DNA of 64,000 bases from Myxococcales bacterium (GTDB lineage Bacteria > Myxococcota > UBA727 > JABDBI01). Numbering within the stretch: the first letter of the stretch is position 1; each line of letters opens with the position of its first letter. A model generated the notes under the pieces. That model saw only the letters and a list, made by a program, of their open reading frames with translations, was not told where the DNA came from and searched no databases. This document shows, piece by piece, positions 16,626 through 26,388 of this stretch. Position numbers and translations under genes: made by a program. The stretch covers positions 248,001-312,000 of the forward strand of contig CP060221.1 of NCBI GenBank assembly GCA_023898405.1. Reading direction: 5' to 3'.

Positions 16626-18695
16626 TTAGTTGGGGTAGTGAGGAAGAAATGAATACCTCAACCCATAATCAAGCATCTGATTTACGAAGTCATTAGGATA
16701 ACTTACCTCAACGTCGATAAGCTCCTGATTTTCATTATAGACTGGTACAAGCTGTGGATTGATAAAACCAGCATAGGGGGCGACACCCAATTTTTCCCAA
16801 CGCTGTTTTACTTGCCTATGCAGTGTTTCATCAACACGCACTCCATAATTCTCGATCAAGTTTTTACCTGCCTCAAAATCTCCCTGAGATTTAATGCGTT
16901 GCACTTCTTTGAGCAGTTCTCCAAAAAGTTCTCGCAACGCCTGAAAATCATTTACCACAAAATATGTTTTTAGCCCTTCTGGAGTTTGAAGGTCATAACG
17001 TTCGATAACATTATTTGCTCTGCCATGCTCATAGGCCCAGGCTGCTATCATCTGACGATTTCTCATGTGCGATTCTTCTATATTTTTACCAAGATCAATT
17101 CGCGCCATTTGTTTGAGAAGACCATTATTGATGTATTGGGTATAGCTTGCTTTAATAATTTCGGTACTTGGACTTACGCCAATGTCCACCAGATGCTGAT
17201 CGCCAATATAGTAGAGCCCAACTAAATCTGCACGGGCCTCCTCTAGAGCACTCGCGTAACTTCCAAGTGTCACATGAGGAGGCTGCACTCCTTCCTCCAG
17301 TTGACCCGATGCATGCCCAATGACTTCATGAAGACCGGTATGGAGTTTATCAGCAATATCGCCATACACTAAAATCCACTCTTTTTGCGCTGACAAATAA
17401 AATTCATCCAAAGTCGTACCGTGTGATGCCTGATTATATGCATGTTCAATGCTTCCTAATGAAACTGACTTTGAACCATGCAGTTTTCTGATCCAATCGG
17501 CATTTGGCAAGTTTATACCAATGGGGGTTGATGGAGAAGATGCTCCCGACTCTGCAACCACATTAATAATTTTGTAGGAAACTCCCGTAACTGATGTGCG
17601 TTTGTGAGTATCTAAAATGGGAGAGTTATCTTCAAACCACTGTGCTTCGTGGCTCAGCACCCCAAATCTTTTGGTTGCTTCGAGATCCTTGATTGAAGCT
17701 ACAGCCTCCCATGATCCCGTGTGTCCCAAAGGATCGTCGTATACCTCAATAAAGCCATTTACTGTATCAACAACAGAATCAGTGTCTTGCACCCATAGGA
17801 TGTTGTACTCGTCAAATTTTTTCAAATCGCCTGTTTTATAGTACTCGATCAATTTGGCGATGCTTGATGCCTGCAAATCAGACTCAGCAACCATTAGAGC
17901 TTTTTCAAGCCATTTAACAATCTCGCTTATAGCCTCACCATAAAGGCCACCCACTTTATAAACGTTTTCATGCAATCGGCCATCCAATTTTATCTTTTTT
18001 GAGTTAAGACCGTGGGAAAGTGGCGTTGGATCATTGGCATCGCTAAGAGAGCGGTAATATTCAGCAACCTCTTCTTCGCTCAGATCTTGATAGAAATTTA
18101 CGGCTGAGCATTTAATTTTGTCTATATTCTCATCGAGGTTTACTTTTTTTGCGCCGATGATCGGATCAAAAATAATAGGTGTCATTTTTTGGATAAGCTC
18201 ATCAACACTTTCACCAGCAAGCAAAGGGAATTGGGCATTTTCACATGTCTTAATCAGATCGCTAAAATAATCTTTGCTAAAGGTAGGTAGAATTTTGTCA
18301 TTGCTGTAGTGATGATGAATGCCGTTGGAGAACCAAACTCGCTTGGCATACACCAAAAAATTTTGATACTCTTGAGTGGTTTTATCGCCCGTAAAGTTCA
18401 TTACAATTTGTTCGATAATTCTGCGAACCCTAAGATTATGTTTGTAGTTTTGATCCCAGTAAATATCTCGTCCACTTCGAGCAGCTTCAGAAAGATAATA
18501 AGCAAGCTCCTTTTGTTTGAGCGTCAACTGATCAAAACCTGGAATTTCGTATCGTAAAATTCTTAAGTCAGAAAATTGCTCTGAAACATATGAAAATTCT
18601 TCACCGCTTTGTTGAATTGGTTCATGTGAGTGAGTCTGCATGGCAATAAAAATCCACAACATGAAAAATCCTAAACCTTGTTTGGATATAAACAT
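16626..18695 (-). CDS. Dipeptidyl-peptidase III-type zinc metallopeptidase (family M49), exported
   Basis: Zinc peptidase of 689 residues; M49 enzymes remove dipeptides from the N-termini of short peptides. The M49 zinc motif HExxGH appears as HEVIGHASGQ (His456, Glu457, His461), with the second motif EEARAD (~485-490, equivalent to EECRAE) supplying the third ligand. Length fits the family. I chose ATG 18695, preceded by AGGGG at 6 nt, rather than the longer frame from 18737; this gives a typical signal peptide (hydrophobic GLGFFMLWIFIAM ending near HSH), so it should be periplasmic or secreted. Animal M49 enzymes are mostly cytosolic, so export is notable. It is separate from its neighbours. 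Confidence 0.88.
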   Translation of the reverse strand: MFISKQGLGFFMLWIFIAMQTHSHEPIQQSGEEFSYVSEQFSDLRILRYEIPGFDQLTLKQKELAYYLSEAARSGRDIYWDQNYKHNLRVRRIIEQIVMNFTGDKTTQEYQNFLVYAKRVWFSNGIHHHYSNDKILPTFSKDYFSDLIKTCENAQFPLLAGESVDELIQKMTPIIFDPIIGAKKVNLDENIDKIKCSAVNFYQDLSEEEVAEYYRSLSDANDPTPLSHGLNSKKIKLDGRLHENVYKVGGLYGEAISEIVKWLEKALMVAESDLQASSIAKLIEYYKTGDLKKFDEYNILWVQDTDSVVDTVNGFIEVYDDPLGHTGSWEAVASIKDLEATKRFGVLSHEAQWFEDNSPILDTHKRTSVTGVSYKIINVVAESGASSPSTPIGINLPNADWIRKLHGSKSVSLGSIEHAYNQASHGTTLDEFYLSAQKEWILVYGDIADKLHTGLHEVIGHASGQLEEGVQPPHVTLGSYASALEEARADLVGLYYIGDQHLVDIGVSPSTEIIKASYTQYINNGLLKQMARIDLGKNIEESHMRNRQMIAAWAYEHGRANNVIERYDLQTPEGLKTYFVVNDFQALRELFGELLKEVQRIKSQGDFEAGKNLIENYGVRVDETLHRQVKQRWEKLGVAPYAGFINPQLVPVYNENQELIDVEVSYPNDFVNQMLDYGLRYSFLPHYPN

Positions 18696-18805
18696 GAAAA
18701 GCCCCTGATATTTTTTGCAACCAACCTTTGCGGTCACAAAAATATTCCGGGCCTTTCATAGATCTTCCTTTGCAACAGCTTTATTGCTTCTGCCAACTTG
18801 CTGTT

Positions 18806-20290
18806 TTAAGAAGCCTCTGGAGTACTTTTTTTGTTGAAACGACGAAATTGATTACGCATGGGCGGACGACGCTTTCTAAAACGATTCTGTACAGGCCTCA
18901 TTCCAACTTTATCTTGGCGATAATTCTTATCTGAATTTTTTGCCAAAAGCTTCCAAATTTTTATTTGTTCTAATGGCTCATTGTGAGCTACCAAATAAAT
19001 TATGAAGGTCAACAAGCCTTCACGAAACCAGGGTTTCCGCACTAAATAGTGCGCCGATTTTTGGTGAACCTTTTCCACATGAAAAAGCGGAATCGCCGAT
19101 AAAAGAATGCGGATGATATCTTGATCTCTTCGAGTAAGACGAATGCGCTCTGCCCAATTAACACATAAGCGATCTATCCAGTTTCTCTCATTAAATTCTG
19201 ATTTTTCTAATCGCAGGTATGCCGAAAAAAGCAAAGCAGTAAAAGCTACAGAAGATACAATATGGCAGTCTTTTTCCCTCACTCTATCGAGACCACCGAG
19301 CATATTATGCCAATCATTTAAGAGTTCTTCTCGCTTTTGTGTACATGCCAACTCGCCTTCTACTAGGCCTAGTCCTTCAAGGAGTTCCGGCATAAGATAA
19401 TCTAAAATGCCAATTTCAAGACAACGCTTCATACTACCCAAGGCGTGACCGCTGATAAGAAGGCGAACTACTTCTTCTTGTAAGCGAGCAGGTGCACAAC
19501 GAAGAATGTCCTGGGCATGTTCTTTCATAGCATTGAAAGTTGTCTCGTCGATACTAAACCCCAAGCGTTCAGCAAAACGAATGGCTCGCAATATGCGCAC
19601 AGGATCTTCTTGTAAACGGACATCTGGATCACCGATAGTACGGATCACCCCCTTCGCCAAATCTTCGCATCCGCCAACATAGTCAATCACTTTTCCTTCA
19701 ACCGGATCATAAAAGAGCCCATTGATAGTTAAATCCCTGCGAAATGCATCCTCTTTCATAGTGCCATACACATTGTCTTGCATCACCAGAAGGTCATCTG
19801 ACTCTTCCCCTTCGCCATTCACTTCTTCGCTGGGGTTCGCTCTAAAGGTTGCAGTCTCAATGATTTTATTTCCAGGAAAAACAACATGCGCCAACAAAAA
19901 TCGGCGTCCAATCAAACGACAATTGCGAAAAATGCTTTTGACTTCCTCGGGCCGCGCGGAGGTCGCCACATCAAAATCCTTGGGAGTTCGATTGAGTAAA
20001 AGATCTCGAACACATCCGCCTGTCAAATAGGCCTCATGGCCTTTTGCTCGTAGCCTTCGCACAACCCACATTGCATTTAAATCTATGCGATCAGGACTAA
20101 TCTCGTGCGTATTCGAGTTCTCTTTTGCAAAAGATTCATCGCTCCGAGACTTTTCGCTGCAATCACTGTTCTGTTGGGCTTGGGCTGTTTTCACATCACC
20201 GCCATCTTCCAGCTGTTGAATACCGTGGTCTAAATCTTTATTCTCTTGGAAATCGTGCTCTTCCACTTTACTGTGTTCATTCTCAGTCAT
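18806..20290 (-). CDS. pcnB: Poly(A) polymerase I / CCA-adding family nucleotidyltransferase
   Basis: Class II nucleotidyltransferase of 494 residues. Residues ~70-290 hold the head: LTGGCVRDLLLNRTPKDFDV followed by ATSARPEEVKS, the RRDLTINGLFYDP motif, GDPDVRLQEDPVRILRAIRF and a neck helix. The spacing and a basic C-terminal tail (NRFRKRRPPMRNQFRRFNKK) resemble poly(A) polymerase I, which tags RNAs for decay, more than a CCA enzyme. The first ~65 residues are an acidic, low-complexity extension. ATG with AAGGGA 8 nt upstream. A CCA-adding role cannot be excluded without a search for a second family member in the genome. Confidence 0.88.
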   Translation of the reverse strand: MTENEHSKVEEHDFQENKDLDHGIQQLEDGGDVKTAQAQQNSDCSEKSRSDESFAKENSNTHEISPDRIDLNAMWVVRRLRAKGHEAYLTGGCVRDLLLNRTPKDFDVATSARPEEVKSIFRNCRLIGRRFLLAHVVFPGNKIIETATFRANPSEEVNGEGEESDDLLVMQDNVYGTMKEDAFRRDLTINGLFYDPVEGKVIDYVGGCEDLAKGVIRTIGDPDVRLQEDPVRILRAIRFAERLGFSIDETTFNAMKEHAQDILRCAPARLQEEVVRLLISGHALGSMKRCLEIGILDYLMPELLEGLGLVEGELACTQKREELLNDWHNMLGGLDRVREKDCHIVSSVAFTALLFSAYLRLEKSEFNERNWIDRLCVNWAERIRLTRRDQDIIRILLSAIPLFHVEKVHQKSAHYLVRKPWFREGLLTFIIYLVAHNEPLEQIKIWKLLAKNSDKNYRQDKVGMRPVQNRFRKRRPPMRNQFRRFNKKSTPEAS

Positions 20291-20587
20291 AAAAAAATCC
20301 CTTAGCTGACTAACTTGGCGATAAACTTCACGAAATTATATATGCCACCACCGACTAATAAAAGCATTATGAGTAATTCATCACTAATGAAAAGACGGGT
20401 TAAGAAAGATAACAGCTTGCTTTTTACTTAATTTTTTGCTTTGAATTTGATTAAAGCACATTTTTGATTACACATACTTTAGAAGTACTCTAAAAAAGAG
20501 TTTGCAAAGCTGAGACTTAGCTAGGAGCGCTCAACTATGAACAAAGTGGCAAGTAAAAACTTTAGATACAAGCTTCACAAACACTTT

Positions 20588-21274
20588 TTAGCGTTCTTGC
20601 TCCAAAATTTTAATCCCATCTTGGATGGCTTTTTTAATTTGATTTTCTTCGTCTTTACTTATTTTTCCTTCGTTAGCAAGTAAATATTCCGACAGTCCCT
20701 TAACCGTATCAGCTGCATTTTTCACCACTTCTCCGGCTGTTTCCACAGTCGTAAGCTGCTTTTCTTTGGTGGGATCGGTATAAAATATTGCCTCTGTGGC
20801 TCCCGTTAGGCTTTTAGCAATGGTAAGCGCAAGTTTCGCATTGTCAGGCGTAGCATAGGCAGAAATGCTTTCCAGTGCGCTAGCAGGTATCTCAATACCC
20901 AAGAGGGAGCCGAGTACGGGCGCTGATACCACCGCTACATCAGCTGCTGCCTTCGCAATACGAGCGAGCGCCTCAGGATCAACGCTGTCCAGAGTACTAT
21001 GCGCATAATGCGCTACGTTACCAATGCCGTCCTTTATATGGGGAGCCACCCGTTTGGCTGTTTCAAAAAGTGTAGATGATACATCTACAACTCCCTTAGA
21101 GACGGTCGATACCAATTCCCCAAGAGCACTCGTTCGCGGTCGACAAAATAGATCGTAATTATTTTCATCAAGTTGGTAATAGGCATTATTACTGCCGACC
21201 TGCTCAAAGTTATGAGCAGGCGAACTATTTGCAACGAATAAGTAAAGCAGCAAAGCAATGACTGATTTATACAT
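20588..21274 (-). CDS. Hypothetical exported protein
   Basis: Unrecognised protein of 228 residues. Start taken at ATG 21274, giving a clean signal peptide (YKSVIALLLYLFVANSSPAH); a longer frame would need a TTG at 21301. The middle is Ala/Val/Ser-rich and predicted to be helical, with segments such as IAKAAADVAVVSAPVLGSL that are hydrophobic enough to associate with membranes. The C-terminus is charged (KDEENQIKKAIQDGIKILEQ). No catalytic motif seen. It lies downstream of the matrixin gene pair but separated by ~250 bp. Confidence 0.7.
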   Translation of the reverse strand: MYKSVIALLLYLFVANSSPAHNFEQVGSNNAYYQLDENNYDLFCRPRTSALGELVSTVSKGVVDVSSTLFETAKRVAPHIKDGIGNVAHYAHSTLDSVDPEALARIAKAAADVAVVSAPVLGSLLGIEIPASALESISAYATPDNAKLALTIAKSLTGATEAIFYTDPTKEKQLTTVETAGEVVKNAADTVKGLSEYLLANEGKISKDEENQIKKAIQDGIKILEQER

Positions 21275-21304
21275 AACAAATAATCCCTTAATTTCGAACA
21301 ATTA

Positions 21305-21333
21305 GAACAATAAAGCTGCTCTCACAAGCAGCT
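21305..21333 (-). terminator. Possible terminator of the matrixin gene pair
   Basis: On the minus strand AGCTGCT-TGTGAG-AGCAGCT is followed by TTATTGTTC. It lies ~190 nt past the protease stop. The T-tract is interrupted. Confidence 0.35.
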
Positions 21334-21519
21334 CCGTTTATTAGTTAATAATTGATAGTTTTTAATTCAGCTTGATCTTAGTTACGCAAGAATAATACCA
21401 ATCCCAGAGATAAACTTAAGATTAATACAATGATTGTAATACAGAGCCTCCTCAACTAAATATTGAGTTTGCTTTAGGTTACTAAGATAGAGTTATTCTT
21501 GCGCTAGGGGCATCAACTA

Positions 21520-22992
21520 TTAATGCCTCACTCTCGATTTTTTCTTCTCATTTATTCTAAAAATGAGCCTCAGCAATAAAAATACAGCGCCATAAAAAAT
21601 CAAGATATTTTGTTCATGGCGGATATCGCCAGCACTACATCCCACTAATTTTTCTGATTTTTTTCCTATGCGTCCCAAATTTGTTACCTTTGGATTATTC
21701 TGATTAAAACCGGATGAACTACCACCTAAACTAAGTTCATCCTCTGCCGGTACACAAATATTTGAAGACTGTGAAAACCTCATGCATGTCTCATTGGCTG
21801 GACATTGGAATGAGCCATTATTATTCAGACTGCACTCTTTGCGACAGGCACCAAAACCATCGTTATCTATCACACAATAAAGTCCATGATCGCACAGTTC
21901 CTTACCGCTGCATCTTTCACCCAGCTGTTTTATTTGCAAACAGACTGATGAGTTTTCTTTAAATTCAATACAAGACTCACGAGCCTGACAATCAGAATTA
22001 TTTTCACATGGCTTCTGACAATAATATTCTTCTTCACTTGCTCCTACACATATCAGTGGCTCCTTGCATGAAATGCGCGAACAATTCTGCCCCAGTTCTC
22101 TTCCACCGCCCTTTGTTTCTCCCACAAAAGAACAATAATGTTTAGCAAGTTTCTCTCCACACACAGCACCCAATTCGCAGTCATCATCGTTACTGCATTG
22201 AGCCGTACAATACTTACTTCCATTGCTTGCAATACACTCAAAACCATCTTTGCAATCGCTTGTATAGATACACTGGGATCCAAAGCCTCCAGTCTGAATG
22301 TCAGGATATAGAATTTGTAAACCACTAATGTCATCCAACACTGGATACATCAGGTCAAACACGGCACGAGCGCTCATAATAGATGTACTACATGCAAGAC
22401 AAGGATGATCAAGACCAACAAAATGTCCTAGTTCATGGACCAAGGTTGTCTGAATTGAAATACAATCATCATCTTCACATTTTACTTTCCAATTGATGTA
22501 GGGCATGGCGTTAAGCGCAAGGTCGGCATCAAAAATTTGTCTTTTGCTCCCCAGCTTTCCACCACATCGATAACGGGGTAGTGTGGCACCGAGTGTTCCA
22601 AATTCACCAACCCCTACAAGTCTACGCCACTCTTCGCTATTATTTACCCAAAAAATTTCATGTAACATCTCATTTTGACCAAAGTCTCGACGGATTTCTT
22701 TATCGACCTGAAAAAATCGCAAACTAGATCCGCTAATGTCATTCCAGGCAGAAAAACTATCATCTACCACACCCATCCATTCTTTTTTATCAATTCCACC
22801 TGGCAAAGATTTGTTATCAACCACAACAGGTATATTTGGATTAGGCCAACGAGCCGCATTCTTATCATCACAAGGCCCACAGGTATCCCATCGTTCATCA
22901 CCATTTGCCAAAATACCGTTACATACATAGCGGTGGGCTTGAGAAATAGAAGCAAACAAGAGTACTACAAATAAAATAGTGTTTTTGCTCAT
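21520..22992 (-). CDS. Matrixin-like zinc metalloprotease, Cys-rich, with MYXO-CTERM-like anchor
   Basis: Exported protein of 490 residues. Signal peptide (TILFVVLLFASISQAH) is followed by a metzincin catalytic domain with HELGHFVGLDH (His186, Glu187, His190, His196) and a downstream SIMSAR Met-turn, as in M10 matrixins. Residues ~235-425 carry four to five Cys-rich modules of the kind C..DCKDGFECIA...YCTAQCSNDDDCELGAVC, common in myxobacterial surface proteins. The C-terminus has GCS, a hydrophobic span (ILIFYGAVFLLLRLIF) and a basic tail (RINEKKKSRVRH), the layout of MYXO-CTERM sorting signals. A perfect AGGAG precedes the ATG, which overlaps the stop of the upstream gene (ATGA). Probable cell-surface protease. 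Confidence 0.87.
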   Translation of the reverse strand: MSKNTILFVVLLFASISQAHRYVCNGILANGDERWDTCGPCDDKNAARWPNPNIPVVVDNKSLPGGIDKKEWMGVVDDSFSAWNDISGSSLRFFQVDKEIRRDFGQNEMLHEIFWVNNSEEWRRLVGVGEFGTLGATLPRYRCGGKLGSKRQIFDADLALNAMPYINWKVKCEDDDCISIQTTLVHELGHFVGLDHPCLACSTSIMSARAVFDLMYPVLDDISGLQILYPDIQTGGFGSQCIYTSDCKDGFECIASNGSKYCTAQCSNDDDCELGAVCGEKLAKHYCSFVGETKGGGRELGQNCSRISCKEPLICVGASEEEYYCQKPCENNSDCQARESCIEFKENSSVCLQIKQLGERCSGKELCDHGLYCVIDNDGFGACRKECSLNNNGSFQCPANETCMRFSQSSNICVPAEDELSLGGSSSGFNQNNPKVTNLGRIGKKSEKLVGCSAGDIRHEQNILIFYGAVFLLLRLIFRINEKKKSRVRH

Positions 22993-23558
22993 TTGTCGCT
23001 CCTTTGCTGGAGCATACTTCTAATCTCGCTCTTTAATATATCAACATTATTAAAAGTCAGAGGAGAAGGGCGATACACTTTATTTTGTGAATCAAAAGCC
23101 ACAGCATCCCCAATATCTTCACGAATCATATCTCTGCCTGCCTGTGATTCAATGTCAAGTTTTCCTTGCCCCGCCCCAAAACTTACAAAATTGAGCCCTG
23201 CTTTTAGACCAAAAAAAATAATCTCCTGCCCAACTTGGTAATGTTGTCCTCCAATGATAGGCGCTATGACCCCATCTTTACTTCCACCAACTTGGTAGAG
23301 ACTTATCACCTCACCAGTCTTTACCCCATATAAAGCATCGATAACTTCAACCTTACTAATAGTAACCACGCGCCCCCATTGATCGATCTCTGACTGCTGT
23401 TCACCTACATAGCCATGCATAACAACATCGCTTTTCAACGCCATCGTATTCAAATCAGCCAGTTTCAAAACCAAAATAGCCTGTGATTTAAAAGCAAAAG
23501 AAGCTGTAAGCAAAATTATTAACGAAATTTTTTTTAGAGCAGATTTGGGACCGAGCAT
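22989..23558 (-). CDS. Hypothetical exported protein coupled to the matrixin protease
   Basis: Protein of 189 residues with a signal peptide (SLIILLTASFAFKSQA). The mature part looks like a small beta-rich domain (VVMHGYVGEQQSEIDQWGRV; VISLYQVGGSKDGVIAPIIG), with no cysteines and no catalytic motif that I recognise. GGAGG lies 7 nt before the ATG. Its TGA overlaps the protease ATG by four bases, so the two are translationally coupled; a chaperone, inhibitor or co-substrate role is plausible but unproven. Confidence 0.8.
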   Translation of the reverse strand: MLGPKSALKKISLIILLTASFAFKSQAILVLKLADLNTMALKSDVVMHGYVGEQQSEIDQWGRVVTISKVEVIDALYGVKTGEVISLYQVGGSKDGVIAPIIGGQHYQVGQEIIFFGLKAGLNFVSFGAGQGKLDIESQAGRDMIREDIGDAVAFDSQNKVYRPSPLTFNNVDILKSEIRSMLQQRSDK

Positions 23559-23940
23559 TGGTGCTCCTCCTTTTCCCTTTTCTTTTATTAATAACTGTAT
23601 TTTATTTGACTACATTTTGGCCAGCTTAAAAATATTTATTTATTTACCAGCGGTAGCTCAATGACACAGAACGATAAAACACCTTTAATTTTTGACAAAA
23701 TAAAAATAATTACTCCTGCTGTTGATATATTTTTGGCAAATTTTAGTAAGTAGTTAGACAACTCCTACTAACATCCCTTTATTTATCTAGAATAATAGGA
23801 CAGAATGAAGAAAAATATTTTCTATATATTTTTTGGATACAGCACATGCTTTTCCAAAAACAAGATAAACAAAAATTTAATAGTAAAATTAATTGAGTTA
23901 AAAAAACGCAAGTAATTTTTCGAACGAGGATAAGACGACG
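23559..23940. other. AT-rich divergent intergenic region
   Basis: About 380 bp between the divergent matrixin pair and the SRPBCC gene. It should hold both promoters, but I see no convincing -35/-10 pair, no repeat and no small gene. Confidence 0.5.
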
Positions 23941-24477
23941 ATGAAAAAAATTTTTAATTATTTAGCAGGAACTATAGTTTTTGTACTAGCTATTTACCTT
24001 GCAGGCGGATTCTTACTACCAAAAACCTGGCATGTTATTCAAAAAACTACTATTAAAGCGCAACCCGAGATAATTTATGAACAAATTGCCAATTTAAAGA
24101 ATTGGCAAAATTGGGCTCCATGGAACAAAGATAAAGACCCTTCCCAAGAATATAGCTATGAAGGCCCTGATATGGGAGCGGGCGCAAAATGGCTTTGGAA
24201 AAGTGAGAAAATGGGTAGCGGCTGGCTTGAAATAACAGAAGCCTCGCCTGATACGGGAATAGTTTATAAACTTTTTATTGATATGAATGGTCGCACGTCA
24301 AACATTCGCGGCAGCATAAGCTATACCAATGTTGGTGATGCTCTTGATGTTATTTGGACAGATCAAGGAGAAGCAGGAGCAGGCTTTAACCAACGCTGGC
24401 TATCAATTATTATAAAAATTATGCTGAGCAAGGAAATGGCATCTGGACTAGAGAAACTCAAATATATAAGCGAATAA
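23941..24477 (+). CDS. SRPBCC (START-like) family protein, membrane-anchored
   Basis: Protein of 178 residues. An N-terminal hydrophobic helix (GTIVFVLAIYLAGGFLL) precedes an SRPBCC ligand-binding fold, recognisable from the family opening WHVIQKTTIKAQPEIIYEQI followed by ANLKNWQNWAPW, GAGAKWLWKSEKMGSG and a long C-terminal helix. This family of polyketide-cyclase-like proteins binds hydrophobic ligands; many membrane-anchored members have no known ligand. GAGGA lies ~11 nt before the ATG. A terminator follows, so it is probably monocistronic. Confidence 0.8.
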   Translation: MKKIFNYLAGTIVFVLAIYLAGGFLLPKTWHVIQKTTIKAQPEIIYEQIANLKNWQNWAPWNKDKDPSQEYSYEGPDMGAGAKWLWKSEKMGSGWLEITEASPDTGIVYKLFIDMNGRTSNIRGSISYTNVGDALDVIWTDQGEAGAGFNQRWLSIIIKIMLSKEMASGLEKLKYISE

Positions 24478-24496
24478 AAGCTTTACTCTGTAATGG

Positions 24497-24542
24497 TCCA
24501 AATAAAACCAGCATTACCTGGGTATTTTTATTTGGATTTTTT
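24497..24542 (+). terminator. Intrinsic terminator after the SRPBCC gene
   Basis: TCCAAATAAAA pairs with TTTTATTTGGA over a ~18-nt loop, followed by TTTTTT. Confidence 0.75.
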
Positions 24543-24663
24543 ATATCCTCAAACATGTAACAACTTAATTAATTTACTTTTTCAAATACAAACTCTTTAA
24601 AAATTACCAATTAATAATTGCCATATTTATAATGCCCTAAGCTTAAAAAATTAGGAGACAATT

Positions 24664-25185
24664 ATGAAGCATATTTCATTAGTTGCATCAGCAGTTATCT
24701 TTTTAGCTGGCGCCAACACCCAAGCAAAAATTCTTCCATATGACGAAACTCAAAGTGCAGTACAAGAAGAGATCAACAAAGGCGAGTGCTCCGTTGAAAT
24801 ATCAATCGATGGCATCTGTCAGGATATTGATGCACTTTATGCAATTATCATTACCAGTATTAACGACAGCAACTACTCAAGCGCAAATTCAGCTCTCGTT
24901 CCATACAAGAGAATGCCATGCGAAATGAGACTGTTATTGAGCACACGAAAAACCATCAATGGAATTGCTTATTCATCTCTCCTTCATGAGGCCGCTAAAG
25001 GTAATAATTACGCCATTAGCGCAGCTATATTTCAAAAAGCCTCCAATGTAGGCAATGCTGAATATCTGCCTTTTGCCAAAGAACTTGCCAATGCAGTTGA
25101 TAGTGATGGAAAAAAACCTGTTGACTACGCAACAAACCCGCAACTTATTAGCTTACTCACTACTTTTATGAATTGGCCTCTCTAA
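24664..25185 (+). CDS. Hypothetical exported protein with ankyrin-like segment
   Basis: Protein of 173 residues with signal peptide (LVASAVIFLAGANTQA) and AGGAG before its ATG. It has three Cys residues in the first half. The C-terminal part has two stretches that look like degenerate ankyrin units (YSSLLHEAAKGNNYAISAAI and VDSDGKKPVDYATNPQLISL). Ankyrin repeats normally mediate protein-protein contact; two imperfect units are too few for a firm assignment. Function unknown. Confidence 0.7.
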   Translation: MKHISLVASAVIFLAGANTQAKILPYDETQSAVQEEINKGECSVEISIDGICQDIDALYAIIITSINDSNYSSANSALVPYKRMPCEMRLLLSTRKTINGIAYSSLLHEAAKGNNYAISAAIFQKASNVGNAEYLPFAKELANAVDSDGKKPVDYATNPQLISLLTTFMNWPL

Positions 25186-25206
25186 TATAAGGCGCTATAA
25201 AAGCAA

Positions 25207-25238
25207 AAGATCCTCGACTCTTTGAGGATCTTTTTTTT
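25207..25238 (+). terminator. Intrinsic terminator, possibly bidirectional
   Basis: AAGATCCTC-GACTCTTT-GAGGATCTT followed by TTTTTT. It lies between convergent genes; on the other strand the stem is followed by TTTTGCTTTT and could also stop gltA transcripts. Confidence 0.9.
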
Positions 25239-25257
25239 ACTCACTTGAGATGTTTTC

Positions 25258-26388
25258 TTAAACCAGACTCATCTGCTCTTTTAACACCTTACCAATTGGC
25301 CCAATATAATTGGCCTCTGGGCGCATTAAACGATTATCTTTAAGTTGCTCCATCACATGTGCAGTCCAACCCACCATACGGGCGACAGCAAAAATTGGAG
25401 TGTACATATCGGGCTCAATTCCCATAGTGTAGTAGGTAGATGCAGAGTAAAAATCAACGTTTGCGTTAATTCCCTTTTTTTCCAACATCAATGCTTCAAG
25501 TTTCTCACTCATCGCAAACCATTTTTTTTCCTGTGCTCTTTCTCCCCATTCCTTTGACATTCTCTTTAGGTGTTTCGCCCTTGGATCAGCGACTTTATAT
25601 ACCCTATGCCCAAATCCCATAATTTTTCTTTTTTCTGCTAGCGCTTTTTCAAGCCATGCCTCAATATTATCGATCGTTCCTATTTCCATAAGCATTTTCA
25701 TTACTGCAGTATTAGCACCTCCATGAAGAGGGCCCTTTAAAGTTCCTATCGCAGCAGTGACGGCTGAAATCATGTCAGAAAGCGTAGAGGTTACTGCTCG
25801 AGCAGTAAAAGTACTTGCATTAAATCCATGATCCATATGGAGAATCATGGCTGTATCCATGGTTTTTACTACCACATCTTCTGGAATTTTACCGGTGCAC
25901 ATATACAGAAAATTTTTGGAATAACTCATCGAGGCATCTGGAGCTACAGGCGTTTTTCCCGAACGAGCACGGCAAATAGCAGCAGCTATGGTGCCAGTTT
26001 TAGCTATCAGATTAAGAGATGTTTCAATCAACTCATTTTCATTTTTTAGCGATGGCTCTTTAACATAGCTTGAAATCATAGATACGGATGTTCTTAAGGT
26101 TGCCATTGGGTGATCATGCTGGGCCTGCCGACAAATAAAATCTATGATATCCTGGGGTATTTTATAACGCTGCTGCAAATTTAAACGAAGTTTCTGCTCA
26201 GCTTCGTTGTTTGGCAATTCACCATACAAAAATAGATGACAAATTTGTTCAAAGTTACAATTGGCTAGCTCGTCGATATTATATCCACGATAAACGAGCT
26301 CACCCTCCTCGCCATCAACTTTAGATAGGACAGTGTCTCCAACAACTACTCCATCAAGACCTTTGGCTTCAATACTTCCTGTTCGCAT
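25258..26388 (-). CDS. gltA: Citrate synthase (small, Gram-positive/archaeal type)
   Basis: Condenses acetyl-CoA and oxaloacetate, the entry step of the TCA cycle. At 376 residues it belongs to the short, dimeric type rather than the ~430-residue NADH-regulated hexameric enzyme of enterobacteria. Catalytic blocks are visible: GPLHGGANTAVMKML, KIMGFGHRVYKVADPRAKHL and the aspartate in NANVDFYSA. The N-terminus (GLDGVVVGDTVLSKVDGEEG, then LVYRGYNIDELA) is typical. The ribosome site is weak. A 2-methylcitrate synthase cannot be excluded by sequence alone, but no prp genes are nearby. Confidence 0.94.
   Translation of the reverse strand: MRTGSIEAKGLDGVVVGDTVLSKVDGEEGELVYRGYNIDELANCNFEQICHLFLYGELPNNEAEQKLRLNLQQRYKIPQDIIDFICRQAQHDHPMATLRTSVSMISSYVKEPSLKNENELIETSLNLIAKTGTIAAAICRARSGKTPVAPDASMSYSKNFLYMCTGKIPEDVVVKTMDTAMILHMDHGFNASTFTARAVTSTLSDMISAVTAAIGTLKGPLHGGANTAVMKMLMEIGTIDNIEAWLEKALAEKRKIMGFGHRVYKVADPRAKHLKRMSKEWGERAQEKKWFAMSEKLEALMLEKKGINANVDFYSASTYYTMGIEPDMYTPIFAVARMVGWTAHVMEQLKDNRLMRPEANYIGPIGKVLKEQMSLV

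Noticed and set aside
20537..20686. 49-codon forward frame with AGGAG upstream
   Set aside because: Most of it is antisense to the exported protein gene at 20588-21274, and the encoded sequence is low-complexity aromatic.
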